The position numbers were made by a program, and so were the translations under genes. Under the pieces are notes generated by a model, which ran no database searches, was not told the DNA's origin, and saw only the letters and a list, made by a program, of their open reading frames with translations. From NCBI GenBank assembly GCA_963768025.1, contig CAVYGM010000002.1, positions 124,001 through 188,000 of the forward strand: 64,000 nucleotides of DNA, written 5' to 3'. This stretch comes from CAVYGM01 sp963768025 (lineage in GTDB: Bacteria; Bacteroidota; Bacteroidia; Cytophagales; Spirosomataceae). Position 1 is the stretch's first letter; the number at the start of each line of letters is the position of its first letter. Shown piece after piece: positions 9,327 through 18,268 of this stretch.

Positions 9327-10430
9327 ATGAGTGAACAACAAAACCCTAAACCTATTCTTGGAATCAGTATGGGGGATTACAATGGCATCGGCCCGGAGGT
9401 AATCCTTAAAGCCCTCGATGGGAATCAATTAGCGCACCAATGTACCCCCATTATTTACGGTTCGTTACGGGTGCTCAACCGCTACCGGCAGCTGCTCCAA
9501 ATGAAAGACTGGAACCTGCAGGCGATCCATAAACCCGAACAGGCAAATCTGAAAGCTACGAATGTGATTAATTGCTGGAACGATCAGCATACGGAAGTGG
9601 AGCCGGGAAAAATTACGCCGGAAGCGGGCAAAGGTGCCTTTGCGGCGCTGAAAAGAGCCACGGATGATCTGAAGGCTGGTCGGATTGATGCCCTTGTGAC
9701 GGCGCCCATCAACAAGGATACCATGCAGAGCGAGGAGTTCAAATTCCCCGGCCACACGGAGTACCTGGCGCAGGCATTCGACACCAAAGAAGCGCTGATG
9801 TTTATGGTAGCGGGCAATTTCAGAGTAGGCGTCCTGACGGGTCATATTCCCTTGGAAAAAGTGCGGTCTCAGATCACCGCCGAAAAATTATCGTTCAAAA
9901 TCAAGCAGATGCTGCATTCGCTTCGCAGTGATTTTGGGATCGTGAAGCCCCGCTTGGCTGTACTGGGCCTCAATCCCCACGCGGGTGAAAATGGGCTGTT
10001 GGGTACCGAAGAGAAAGAAGTAATAGAGCCCGTGCTGATCCGTTTTCGCGAGCGGGGCGAGCTGGTATTCGGCCCTTTCCCAGCGGATGGGTTTTTTGCG
10101 GCTAGCACTTATCAGCAATACGACGCCGTCCTGGCCATGTACCATGACCAAGGCCTGATCCCGTTCAAGACAATTGCCTTTAATTCGGGGGTGAATTTTA
10201 CAGCGGGCCTGCCCGTGGTAAGAACATCGCCCGACCATGGCACCGCCTACGACATTGCGGGTAAAAATATAGCCGAGCCAGGCTCTATGCTGGAAGCAAT
10301 TTACCAGGCTTGTGACGTGGTTCGCTACCGCCTCGAAATGGCTGATATTGCCAAAAATGCCCTGGTATCTACCCCGCAGGCGTCTGAGAGCCAGGCCCCC
10401 GGCAAAGCGCAGAAGTCCAATCGCCATTAG
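9327..10430 (+). CDS. pdxA: 4-hydroxythreonine-4-phosphate dehydrogenase PdxA
   Basis: PdxA oxidises 4-phosphohydroxy-L-threonine in the DXP-dependent branch of pyridoxal phosphate synthesis. The 367-aa protein shows the family hallmarks: GISMGDYNGIGPEV at the N-terminus, the metal-binding His in FPGHTEYLA, TGHIPL, LNPHAGENG, and metal/substrate residues in AMYHDQGLIPFK and SPDHGTAYDIAG. The C-terminus has an extra 20-residue polar tail (STPQASESQAPG). The gene is divergent from the dehydrogenase at 8249-9190 and followed by a 232-base AT-rich gap before yicC. Confidence 0.95.
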   Translation: MSEQQNPKPILGISMGDYNGIGPEVILKALDGNQLAHQCTPIIYGSLRVLNRYRQLLQMKDWNLQAIHKPEQANLKATNVINCWNDQHTEVEPGKITPEAGKGAFAALKRATDDLKAGRIDALVTAPINKDTMQSEEFKFPGHTEYLAQAFDTKEALMFMVAGNFRVGVLTGHIPLEKVRSQITAEKLSFKIKQMLHSLRSDFGIVKPRLAVLGLNPHAGENGLLGTEEKEVIEPVLIRFRERGELVFGPFPADGFFAASTYQQYDAVLAMYHDQGLIPFKTIAFNSGVNFTAGLPVVRTSPDHGTAYDIAGKNIAEPGSMLEAIYQACDVVRYRLEMADIAKNALVSTPQASESQAPGKAQKSNRH

Positions 10431-10576
10431 CTATAGTAAATGCATGATAGAGAGGATGTTGCACTGGATTGGAATAAAATAAAATTCTACCAAAGCACTA
10501 AAAAAATTAAGTAAGGTTAATTTTAGGGTTATACAAATAAACTCTAATTAATTGTCTACCAGATAATTAAAAAAAG

Positions 10577-10615
10577 CTAGCAGCCAATAGCTATAAGCTA
10601 GCAGCTATACCCTAA
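10577..10615. repeat. Short TAGCT/AGCTA-rich intergenic repeat
   Basis: The spacer holds several overlapping copies of AGCTAGCAGC, AATAGCTATA and GCAGCTATA. The same word family recurs at 19.62-19.80, 21.16-21.19, 22.84-22.98 and 52.85-53.01 kb, always between genes. The rest of the 10431-10662 gap is AT-rich and I see nothing else in it. Confidence 0.5.
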
Positions 10616-10662
10616 CAGCGATTGTTACACCAAAACTATTTACCCTTTATACTTTCCCAGGA

Positions 10663-11550
10663 ATGCTAAAATCCATGACCGGCTACGGAATTGCCACCAT
10701 CGAATCCGAGGCTTTATCCGTAACAGTAGAAATCAAAACCCTTAATTCTAAATTCCTAGACATTTTTTGCCGGATTCCCCGCCCGTACTCCGAGCGAGAA
10801 ATAGAAATCCGAAACCTTATTACCCAGGTGCTGGAACGCGGTAAGGTGGAGCTGGTACTCACCACTCAGCCCAAAGGCGAAGGCTCGGGAGGCTCCGTCG
10901 TGAACCGTTCCCTGGTGAAGGCCTACTTTACCGACCTGAGCCAAACCTCCGAAGAGTTGGGCTTCCTAGCCGATCCTACTCAGCTTCTGCGCTTATGCCT
11001 ACAGATGCCCAATGTGTATAATACCGATACCACAAACGATGAACGCCGGGAGGAGGAAGCTGAGCTGATCAGAAAGACGGTAGTAGAAGCCCTGCATACC
11101 TGCGATCTGTTCAGGCAGCAGGAAGGCAAACTCACCGCCGACAAACTGGCCGAGTACATTGGGGCCATTCGGACGTTGCTCACGCATGTACAGGAGCAGG
11201 ATAAGCTGCGCATCCCCGCCGTGCGCGAGCGCCTCAGCAAGCAGGTACGGGAATTGCTTTCGGATGATAATTTTGACCCCAATCGCTTTGAGCAGGAATT
11301 GATTTATTATATTGAGAAATACGATATCTCGGAAGAGAAAATGAGGCTGGTTAACCACCTTGACTACTTCATTGAAGCCCTCCACTCGCCGGATAGCAAT
11401 GGCAAAAAGCTCAACTTTATTTCGCAGGAAATTGGCCGTGAGATCAACACCATTGGTTCCAAGGCCAACGACGCGGCCATTCAGCGGCTGGTGGTACAGA
11501 TGAAAGATGAGCTGGAAAAAATCAAAGAACAAACCATGAATGTGATCTAG
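10663..11550 (+). CDS. yicC: YicC/YloC-family endoribonuclease
   Basis: The 295-aa protein begins MLKSMTGYG and ends KEQTMNVI, the conserved N- and C-terminal signatures of the YicC/YloC family. The C-terminal DUF1732 part contains DNFDPNRFEQEL, LVNHLDYF and GKKLNFISQEIGREINTIGSK. Family members are cytoplasmic RNases implicated in mRNA and small-RNA turnover. Length is typical. Three bases separate it from the DNA glycosylase, so the two are probably co-transcribed. In many Bacteroidota yicC is followed by guanylate kinase; that gene is not here. Confidence 0.93.
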   Translation: MLKSMTGYGIATIESEALSVTVEIKTLNSKFLDIFCRIPRPYSEREIEIRNLITQVLERGKVELVLTTQPKGEGSGGSVVNRSLVKAYFTDLSQTSEELGFLADPTQLLRLCLQMPNVYNTDTTNDERREEEAELIRKTVVEALHTCDLFRQQEGKLTADKLAEYIGAIRTLLTHVQEQDKLRIPAVRERLSKQVRELLSDDNFDPNRFEQELIYYIEKYDISEEKMRLVNHLDYFIEALHSPDSNGKKLNFISQEIGREINTIGSKANDAAIQRLVVQMKDELEKIKEQTMNVI

Positions 11551-11553
11551 GCT

Positions 11554-12177
11554 ATGCAAGCGGAATGGTCGGCCGATTTTTACCAACAACACGACACCCT
11601 CACCCTGGCGCAACTACTACTCGGCTGCGAACTGGTGCACACTAGCCCGGTGGGCACAACGGCCGGTATGATCGTAGAGACTGAAGCCTACCTGTGGGGA
11701 GACCCCGCCTGCCACGCGTACCGCCGGCAGACCCCGCGCAACGCCGCTATGTTTGGCCCGGCAGGTACACTCTACGTGTATCTGATCTACGGCATGTATT
11801 ATTGTGTCAATGTAGTAGGTGGGCCCGTGGGCCAGGGTGAAGCGGTGCTGATCAGAGCCCTGCAACCCACCGAAGGGGTGGACCTGATGCAGGAGCGAAG
11901 ACGGTTGAATCCGAAAACGCTACTGCCCCAGACCAAAAAAATGAAAAGTTTGACTGAGAAAGATTTGTGCAATGGACCCGGCAAACTAGTGCAGGCGATG
12001 GGGATTCGTCCTGCTCACAATAATACGTCCCTTTCGGATGGGCTCATTGGCATCACGACTCCCACACTTTCGGATTTTGAGATGGTTACCACTACCCGCA
12101 TTGGGATCACCCAGGGTGTTGACCTTCCGTACCGGTTTTATATAAAAGACAATGCGTACGTGAGCCGCAAGGGCTAA
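11554..12177 (+). CDS. DNA-3-methyladenine glycosylase (AAG/MPG family)
   Basis: The product is a monofunctional base-excision-repair glycosylase of the alkyladenine (AAG/MPG) fold, removing alkylated and deaminated purines. The 207-aa sequence contains ETEAYLWGDPACHAY, with the catalytic Glu and the His of the HA(Y/S) motif, then MFGPAGTLYVYLIYGMYYCVNVV and NGPGKLVQAMGI, all in family order. Length matches bacterial members. It sits three bases after yicC and its transcript ends at the long hairpin at 12191-12238. Confidence 0.93.
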   Translation: MQAEWSADFYQQHDTLTLAQLLLGCELVHTSPVGTTAGMIVETEAYLWGDPACHAYRRQTPRNAAMFGPAGTLYVYLIYGMYYCVNVVGGPVGQGEAVLIRALQPTEGVDLMQERRRLNPKTLLPQTKKMKSLTEKDLCNGPGKLVQAMGIRPAHNNTSLSDGLIGITTPTLSDFEMVTTTRIGITQGVDLPYRFYIKDNAYVSRKG

Positions 12178-12190
12178 AAAGACTATGCTA

Positions 12191-12238
12191 TTCAGCCCCA
12201 CCGACCCGGTTCAAAAGATCCGGGTCGGTGGGGCTGAA
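12191..12238. terminator. 19-bp perfect inverted repeat between convergent genes
   Basis: Bases 12191-12209 pair perfectly with 12220-12238 around a 10-base loop. The stem is very GC-rich (CCCCACCGACCCGG core). It lies between the convergent glycosylase and hydrolase genes and probably serves as a bidirectional terminator. Neither side has an immediate U-run; the minus side has TTTTT about 15 bases on. Confidence 0.65.
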
Positions 12239-12278
12239 TAATTGGTAGTGTAGATAATGCGGCTGGACCGGAGTATCG

Positions 12279-13127
12279 TCAGACTAGTACAGAATCCTGA
12301 ACGAAGGCAATCAAATCCTGATTCAGGCGGTCTTTTTCGGTAAAGAAGAGTCCGTGAGGCGCTCCGTCGTACACAATGTATTGTGCTTGGGGTAGGGCCT
12401 CCGCTGTTTTGTCACCCGATGCCTCAATGGGTACCGTCTTATCGGCCCCGCCGTGAATGATCAGCGTCGGCACATTGATGGTAGGTAGATCCTGGCGGAA
12501 GTCGGTGGTGGCGAACGCCTCGGCGCAGTCCAGGGTAGCTTTGTGGGAAGCCATGTAGGTTCGGTTGAAGTCTCCGTCCAGGTGGGCCTGACTCACCGGA
12601 TGGCTTATCAAACTGACGCCGTAGAACTGTTTGCTGAAATCCTGCAGGAATCCGGCCCGGTCGCTTTTCAGTCCTTCCATAATTTCGTCGAACACACTTT
12701 GATCCACCCCGTCCGGATTATCGTCGGTTTTGAGCATATAGGGAGTGACCGCGCTAATAAACGCAACTTTCGCTACGCGCGCTCCCTTGTGTCGATTCAT
12801 GTAGCGGGCTACTTCCCCACCTCCCATGGACATACCCACCAGGGTTACGTCTTGCAGATCCAGGGTATCGAGCAGCTCCTTCAGGTCGTCGGCCAGGGTG
12901 TCATAATTGTACCCATCCCAAGGTTTTGACGAGTAGCCAAATCCCCGGCGATCGTACGCTATCACCCGCATGTTGTGCTTGGGGAGCTCGGCCAATTGGT
13001 AGTCCCACATCGAGCCGTGCAACGGCCAACCGTGGATAAGGACAACGGGGTTGCCGCTTCCTACATCCTGATAATGTAGTTTGATATCGTTTCCGGAACT
13101 ATCAGTTCCTACTTTTATATAATTCAT
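12279..13127 (-). CDS. Alpha/beta hydrolase, non-heme haloperoxidase/esterase type
   Basis: The 282-aa cytoplasmic hydrolase shows the haloperoxidase-like pattern: VLIHGWPLHGSMWDYQ (oxyanion loop), AYDRRGFGYSSKP, the nucleophile elbow GMSMGG with Ser100, acidic IIHGGADKTVP, and the catalytic His in YDGAPHGLFF. Members are esterases or perhydrolases with cofactor-free halogenating side activity. There is no signal peptide. The 212-base gap to the oxidoreductase at 13340 holds no gene and is AT-rich near that gene. The biological substrate is unknown. Confidence 0.85.
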   Translation of the reverse strand: MNYIKVGTDSSGNDIKLHYQDVGSGNPVVLIHGWPLHGSMWDYQLAELPKHNMRVIAYDRRGFGYSSKPWDGYNYDTLADDLKELLDTLDLQDVTLVGMSMGGGEVARYMNRHKGARVAKVAFISAVTPYMLKTDDNPDGVDQSVFDEIMEGLKSDRAGFLQDFSKQFYGVSLISHPVSQAHLDGDFNRTYMASHKATLDCAEAFATTDFRQDLPTINVPTLIIHGGADKTVPIEASGDKTAEALPQAQYIVYDGAPHGLFFTEKDRLNQDLIAFVQDSVLV

Positions 13128-13339
13128 AATGCTACTATTTTGTAGTTAATTTGTTGAAGTTAGCGACCAAGGCCAAAGAACCATGCCAGTTCCACGCGCC
13201 CTTGTGGGAACGTTTAATGGTCAAACAATAGCGCGTATAGTGCTAATCTGACAATTCGTTAGCTAGAAGTATAAATTAATTTTTTAAAAGTAATTCACTC
13301 ATAATCAGTATTTTAAATCAAAACTAAACCTAATTAAAG

Positions 13340-14425
13340 ATGAACTCTTCTCCTTCTAATGTCCGTGTTCTGGTGGTAGGCTGCGGAAATATGGGCGCTT
13401 CCCACGCGCAGGCCTACCAACTACTCGATGGCTTTGAAATATGTGGCATCGTATCTACGGGAAAGAGCAAAGAAGTACTCAACGAAAAACTGGGAGGCGG
13501 CTACACGCTTTTTTCCGACTATGCTGAGGCCCTCGCCGCTACGGAACCCGATGCCGTTTGTATTTCTACCTACCCCGATACCCACGAAACTTTTGCCATC
13601 ATGGCCCTGGAACAGGGGTGCCATGTGTTTATTGAAAAACCACTTGCCGATACCGTAGAGGGGGCGATCAGGGTGGTAGAGGCCGCCAACAAATCCGGAA
13701 AGAAAGTGGTGGTGGGGTATATCCTGCGGCACCATCCCTCGTGGGAGAAGTTTGTGGAGATAGCCCAGGAGATGGGAAAGCCGCTGGTGATGCGCATGAA
13801 TCTCAACCAGCAGAGCCACGGACAAATGTGGACGGTGCACCGTAACTTAATGAAAAGCCTCAGCCCGATTGTGGATTGCGGTGTTCATTATATAGACGTC
13901 ATGTGCCAAATGACCCGCTCTAAGCCAACGCAGGTAACGGCCATTGGCGCGCGGCTCACCGACGATATTCCGGCTTCCAACTACAACTACGGACAATTAC
14001 AGATTCGCTTTGAGGATGGCTCGGTGGGTTGGTACGAGGCGGGTTGGGGGCCCATGATGAGCGAAACGGCATTTTTTGTCAAAGATGTGATCGGGCCCAA
14101 GGGGTGTGTGTCCATCGTGGCCAAAGAAGCGGGCGGAGCAGGCAAGTCCGATAACGTGGACTCCCACACCAAGACGGAGTCGCTGCGGGTGCACCGGGCA
14201 GCTATTGACGCGAACGATCAGTTTGTAAACGAAGACGAGTGGATCAACCTCACCGATGAGCCCGACCACCAGGAACTTTGCAACCGGGAACAACGCTATT
14301 TTTTGAAAGCGATTCGGGAAAATGTAGACCTGACCGAACACTTGGCCGATGCCGTCAATAGCCTGCGGGTAGCCTTCGCCTGTGACGAGTCCGTGCGGAC
14401 GGGCGAAGTAGTGCGGCTTACCTAA
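13340..14425 (+). CDS. Gfo/Idh/MocA-family NAD(P)-dependent oxidoreductase
   Basis: The 361-aa protein has the N-terminal Rossmann fold VLVVGCGNMGASHA and the family's EKPLADTVEGA motif with the catalytic Lys near residue 101. A GFO/IDH/MocA C-terminal domain contains DCGVHYIDVM, where the conserved Asp/His pair sits. These enzymes act on sugars, inositols and related polyols. There is no Tat or Sec signal, so it is cytoplasmic. It is a single gene closed by a terminator at 14452-14486. The substrate cannot be deduced from context. Confidence 0.88.
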   Translation: MNSSPSNVRVLVVGCGNMGASHAQAYQLLDGFEICGIVSTGKSKEVLNEKLGGGYTLFSDYAEALAATEPDAVCISTYPDTHETFAIMALEQGCHVFIEKPLADTVEGAIRVVEAANKSGKKVVVGYILRHHPSWEKFVEIAQEMGKPLVMRMNLNQQSHGQMWTVHRNLMKSLSPIVDCGVHYIDVMCQMTRSKPTQVTAIGARLTDDIPASNYNYGQLQIRFEDGSVGWYEAGWGPMMSETAFFVKDVIGPKGCVSIVAKEAGGAGKSDNVDSHTKTESLRVHRAAIDANDQFVNEDEWINLTDEPDHQELCNREQRYFLKAIRENVDLTEHLADAVNSLRVAFACDESVRTGEVVRLT

Positions 14426-14451
14426 AAGTTCAGAGCATAGGGACACATCAG

Positions 14452-14486
14452 GGGGCGCTCTCTGCGCCCCTTTCACAATTTTTTAC
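14452..14486 (+). terminator. Rho-independent terminator after the oxidoreductase
   Basis: Stem GGGGCGC (14452-14458) pairs with GCGCCCC (14464-14470) around TCTCT. A T-rich stretch with TTT and a TTTTTT run follows. Confidence 0.7.
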
Positions 14487-14586
14487 GCCTAACCCCACAA
14501 ATCGCTCCGTCATGCTTTCATCGTGACGGATAATCCTTATTTTAGCCCGTTGTTTCTAAAAACCCATCCGACAAATCCTGATCTGC

Positions 14587-16284
14587 ATGGCAAAAAACTC
14601 TTCTCTCTTCCGCAAAAAGACAGTTTCTCAAATCATGGCCGACGCCCACCGAAACGATGCAGAGGCCGGTGGACTCATCAAAACCCTCGGCGTACGCGAC
14701 CTGGTGTCACTGGGCATTGCGGCCATCATCGGGGCTGGGATTTTCAGTACCATCGGGTTGGCTAGTTTCAATGGGGGCCCGGCCGTATCGCTGCTGTTTG
14801 TGTTTACGGCCATTGCCTGCGTGTTCACGGCCCTTTCCTATGCGCAGTTTGCCAGTACGGTACCGGTGTCAGGTAGTGCCTACACCTACGCTTATGTGGC
14901 CTTTGGGGAGTTGTTTGCCTGGATCATCGGTTGGGCCCTGATTCTGGAATACGCCGTGTCCAACATGGTAGTGGCCATTTCCTGGTCGGAGTACTTCGTG
15001 AGTATGCTGGCGGGTTTTGGAATTATATTTCCCGAATACCTCTCTACCAACCCGAGTACCGCCGCCGAAGGTTTCGCCCGTCTGCAGGAGGTAGGAGCTG
15101 GGGCTCTCACGTCCGCCGAAACCGAAGCCGCCCTGGCTTACACCTCCGCCCCTATTATTGGCGGTTTACGTCTCATATTCAACTTGCCCGCCGGCATCAT
15201 CACCGTGCTGGTAACGGCCCTTGTATATATCGGCATCCGCGAATCACGCACGGCGAGTAACATCATGGTGGTGCTGAAAGTAGGTGTGGTACTGTTGGTG
15301 ATCTTTGCGGGAGCATTCTACGTGCAGCCCGAAAACTGGACGCCCTTTGCGCCCAACGGGATAGGAGGGGTGATGAGTGGTGTAGCGGCCGTTTTCTTTG
15401 CTTTTATTGGATTCGATTCCATTTCCACCACCGCCGAAGAGTGCAAAGACCCGCAGCGCGATATGCCCAAGGCAATGATCTATACGCTGCTGATTTGTAC
15501 CGTACTCTACGTGCTCATAACGCTGGTACTTACCGGTATGGTCAACTACAAAGAACTCAATGTGAATGACCCGCTGGCGTTTGTGTTTCAGCGAATCAAT
15601 ATGAATTTTATGGCGGGGATTATTTCGGTAAGCTCCGTAATTGCCATTACGAGCGCCCTGCTGGTGTATCAGCTGGGGCAGCCCCGGATCTGGATGACGA
15701 TGAGCCGCGACGGACTTCTGTGGAAACGTTTTTCCAAAATCCACCCCAAATACAAGACCCCCTCTTTTGCCACGGTCGTTACCGGACTAGTAGTGGGTAT
15801 TCCCGCTTTATTTTTCAAAATGGATTTCTTCGTGGATCTCACCAGCGTGGGTACCTTCTTCGCGTTTATTCTGGTGTGCGGCGGCGTACTCTATCTGGAT
15901 TATTCGGGTATTTCCAAGCAGTCAAAATTCAGGGTACCTTACCTAAATGGCAAGTACCTGGTGGGGCTTGGGTTGGTTGTGGCCATCGTATTACTGCTGG
16001 TATATGGCCAGGATAAGCTCTCCGAATGGAGCAACCTGACCTTCATGGAAGTAGTAGAGCACAAAATCCTCACCATTATTTTCTGGATCGTCTGGATCGT
16101 GCTTTCGGTGATGAGTTTTAAGTACAACTTCTCGATTTTGCCCGTCATGGGAATTCTCACGAACCTGTATCTGATGACGGAACTAGGCTCGTCTAACTGG
16201 CTGATTTTCGTGATTTGGCTGGCCATCGGTCTGGTGATTTACTTTACCTATGGGTATAGGAAAAGCAAATTGGCGCAGGATTAG
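14587..16284 (+). CDS. APC-superfamily amino-acid permease
   Basis: The 565-aa integral membrane protein has the start of the APC transporter core in LGVRDLVSLGIAAIIGAGIFSTIG (residues about 35-58, with the GAGIFS unwound-helix motif). About 12-14 hydrophobic helices follow. FFAFIGFDSISTTAEECKDPQRDMP is the hallmark of the cationic amino-acid transporter (CAT/YfnA-like) branch. An inserted hydrophilic loop at about 155-190 is longer than in short YfnA proteins. It probably imports amino acids by proton symport. Its stop lies 8 bases from that of the convergent flavoprotein gene. Confidence 0.88.
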   Translation: MAKNSSLFRKKTVSQIMADAHRNDAEAGGLIKTLGVRDLVSLGIAAIIGAGIFSTIGLASFNGGPAVSLLFVFTAIACVFTALSYAQFASTVPVSGSAYTYAYVAFGELFAWIIGWALILEYAVSNMVVAISWSEYFVSMLAGFGIIFPEYLSTNPSTAAEGFARLQEVGAGALTSAETEAALAYTSAPIIGGLRLIFNLPAGIITVLVTALVYIGIRESRTASNIMVVLKVGVVLLVIFAGAFYVQPENWTPFAPNGIGGVMSGVAAVFFAFIGFDSISTTAEECKDPQRDMPKAMIYTLLICTVLYVLITLVLTGMVNYKELNVNDPLAFVFQRINMNFMAGIISVSSVIAITSALLVYQLGQPRIWMTMSRDGLLWKRFSKIHPKYKTPSFATVVTGLVVGIPALFFKMDFFVDLTSVGTFFAFILVCGGVLYLDYSGISKQSKFRVPYLNGKYLVGLGLVVAIVLLLVYGQDKLSEWSNLTFMEVVEHKILTIIFWIVWIVLSVMSFKYNFSILPVMGILTNLYLMTELGSSNWLIFVIWLAIGLVIYFTYGYRKSKLAQD

Positions 16285-16292
16285 GGGCTACC

Positions 16293-17681
16293 TTATTCAA
16301 CGGTCGTAAACAGATTGTTGAGCGACTCGGCCACGGTAGGGTGGGCAAATACCCCGTCGCGGATGCGTTGGTAGGGGAGTTTCCCCATCATAGCTACCTG
16401 CAGGAGCGACATGATTTCGCCGCCTTCCATTCCCAGAATGGCCGCGCCCAAAATCTGATCGGTTTTGGCGTCAATGACCACCTTCATGAGCCCCGTAGTA
16501 TGGCTGGTTTCGATAGCCCGGGCCACACTGCTCATAGCCATGGAGGCTATTTTTATGTCGATTTTCTGTTCCCTCGCCTGATTTTCCGAGAGGCCAATCC
16601 GCCCGAGCTGAGGGTCGGTAAATACGGCGTAAGGTACCAGGCGGTCGGCGGTACTGGCTTTTCCATTTTCCAACAGATTTTCCTTCACAATCCGGTAATC
16701 GTCGTAGGAAATATGCGTAAAAGCGGGGCCGCCCTTCACATCCCCTAAGGCAAAAATACCCGGCTGAGTGGTTTCTAGCCGGTCGTTTACCTGAATAAAC
16801 CCTTCTTCATCCGTATCCACGCCGGCCGCCCCCAGGTTGAGTGCTTTGGTGTTAGGTTCTGTACCCACCGCAACCAACAGGTGTGATCCCGTAACTTTTT
16901 TGTTTTTCTTGCCAAGCGTCAAGGTAAGGCCCTTGGCTGAGGCACTCACTTTTTTGACCTCACTATTCAGGTGGATGGTGATGCCTTCTTCTTCCAGGAA
17001 ACTGGCCACTTCGTCCGCTATGTCCTTGTCCTCCCGGCTCAGCAGCTGGTCACCATGCTCTATAATGGTCACCTTGCTTCCGAAGCGCCGGTACATTTGG
17101 CCAAATTCCAGTCCTATGTACCCTCCACCCAAAATCAGTAGATGGTCGGGTAGTTCATCCAGGTCAAGCAGATCCGTAGAGGTGAGCCAATCCACCTCGT
17201 CCAAACCATCCAGGTCGGGAGCGCTGGCGCTAGTGCCGGTATTTATGAAAATGCGCTCGGCCGATAGCGTTTGTTCTCCTCCCTCATCGAGAGCGACAAC
17301 TACCTCTTTGGAGCCGGAAAAAGACGCTTCTCCCCGAATGAGCGTTACGTGCTTCGCTTTTTCGAGCCCTTCCTGAACCCCTTCCCGAAACTGCTGTACC
17401 ACCTTATCCTTCCGTTTTTTGACCGCCGCGAAGTCTACTTTTACCTTCCCGGTTTGGATGCCATAGTCGGAGGCGCGCCGGGCTTCGTACACCGACTTAG
17501 CGGAGGCTACCAGCGTTTTTGTGGGGGTACAGCCATAGTTTATGCAACTGCCTCCAACCAGGTTTCGCTCGATAATCGCTACTTTCTGGCCATTTTCGGC
17601 CAGAGCGAGTGCCAATGGCTTTCCAGCCTGGCCTACGCCAATGATAATCGCATCGAAATGCTTCTGCTTAGATGAAGGCAT
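16293..17681 (-). CDS. MerA-like pyridine-nucleotide disulfide oxidoreductase
   Basis: The 462-aa FAD-dependent class I disulfide oxidoreductase has the FAD-binding motif AIIIGVGQAGKPLA, the redox-active cysteines Cys46 and Cys51 in GGSCINYGCTPTK, an NAD(P) Rossmann motif LILGGGYIGLEFGQ, the second FAD motif IFALGDVKGGPAFTH, and the C-terminal dimerisation domain with the His-Pro in FAHPTVAES. It lacks the N-terminal HMA domain and the C-terminal Cys pair of true mercuric reductases. A general reductase annotated as mercuric-reductase-like is the safest name. No mer genes are adjacent. Confidence 0.85.
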   Translation of the reverse strand: MPSSKQKHFDAIIIGVGQAGKPLALALAENGQKVAIIERNLVGGSCINYGCTPTKTLVASAKSVYEARRASDYGIQTGKVKVDFAAVKKRKDKVVQQFREGVQEGLEKAKHVTLIRGEASFSGSKEVVVALDEGGEQTLSAERIFINTGTSASAPDLDGLDEVDWLTSTDLLDLDELPDHLLILGGGYIGLEFGQMYRRFGSKVTIIEHGDQLLSREDKDIADEVASFLEEEGITIHLNSEVKKVSASAKGLTLTLGKKNKKVTGSHLLVAVGTEPNTKALNLGAAGVDTDEEGFIQVNDRLETTQPGIFALGDVKGGPAFTHISYDDYRIVKENLLENGKASTADRLVPYAVFTDPQLGRIGLSENQAREQKIDIKIASMAMSSVARAIETSHTTGLMKVVIDAKTDQILGAAILGMEGGEIMSLLQVAMMGKLPYQRIRDGVFAHPTVAESLNNLFTTVE

Positions 17682-17744
17682 AGTTGTTAGGTTTTAGGTG
17701 CGGATACACGGGTTTATGCAGCCGGTTTTTTTGTAAAAGGATAA

Positions 17745-18203
17745 CTATTGAATTTTCAATTTTATGGCGTAGTCCTTTTTCTCCACCGGCCGGGAAGCGT
17801 TAGGATAGGGGAGTACCTCCGTCAGAATCAGGGTATAGCTGGTTCCGGCCAGAGTGACTCTGGCGGTGTCCGCTTCCTTAAATCCGGTTCGTGGCGTAAG
17901 CGTGATGCAGTCTCCCAGGCACATCGTGACCCGTTGTGATTCGCTGAAAGAAGAGGCGGTTTTCAGGTCCAGATTTTTCAGGTCAAGATCCACGATGGCA
18001 CTACCTGCCCTGATGCAAGTGACCCCTTCGGGGCAGCGGCTATCCTCTACTTCGGCGAAGGTCAAAGTCGCGGAGGATGATCCAAGAAGTGGTACCGTTT
18101 CTTTGTATTGGATGGTATTGTCGGAGTCCTTCGCGTTGATGGAGTCCGATTTGCAGGAGAACAGCAGCAAGCCGACACCCAGTAAAAAAGTGATATTTTT
18201 CAT
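17745..18203 (-). CDS. Small lipoprotein with SRCPxGVxCIxAG motif
   Basis: The 152-aa protein has a short lipoprotein signal (MKNITFLLGVGLLLFSC) with lipobox LFSC. The mature part contains DSRCPEGVTCIRAGSAIVDL, a recurring motif in bacterial secreted proteins that usually reads CIWAG, and a second Cys pair, MCLGDC. It therefore probably forms two disulfides in the periplasm. It lies 65 bases downstream of the histidine kinase in the same direction, but has no known link to it. The function is not recognised. Confidence 0.7.
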   Translation of the reverse strand: MKNITFLLGVGLLLFSCKSDSINAKDSDNTIQYKETVPLLGSSSATLTFAEVEDSRCPEGVTCIRAGSAIVDLDLKNLDLKTASSFSESQRVTMCLGDCITLTPRTGFKEADTARVTLAGTSYTLILTEVLPYPNASRPVEKKDYAIKLKIQ

Positions 18204-18268
18204 AACTGATAGCTGTTTTTCTAAAAATGATCCAATCCGGAGGGGAAAGGTTGGAACAATGGGTATTT

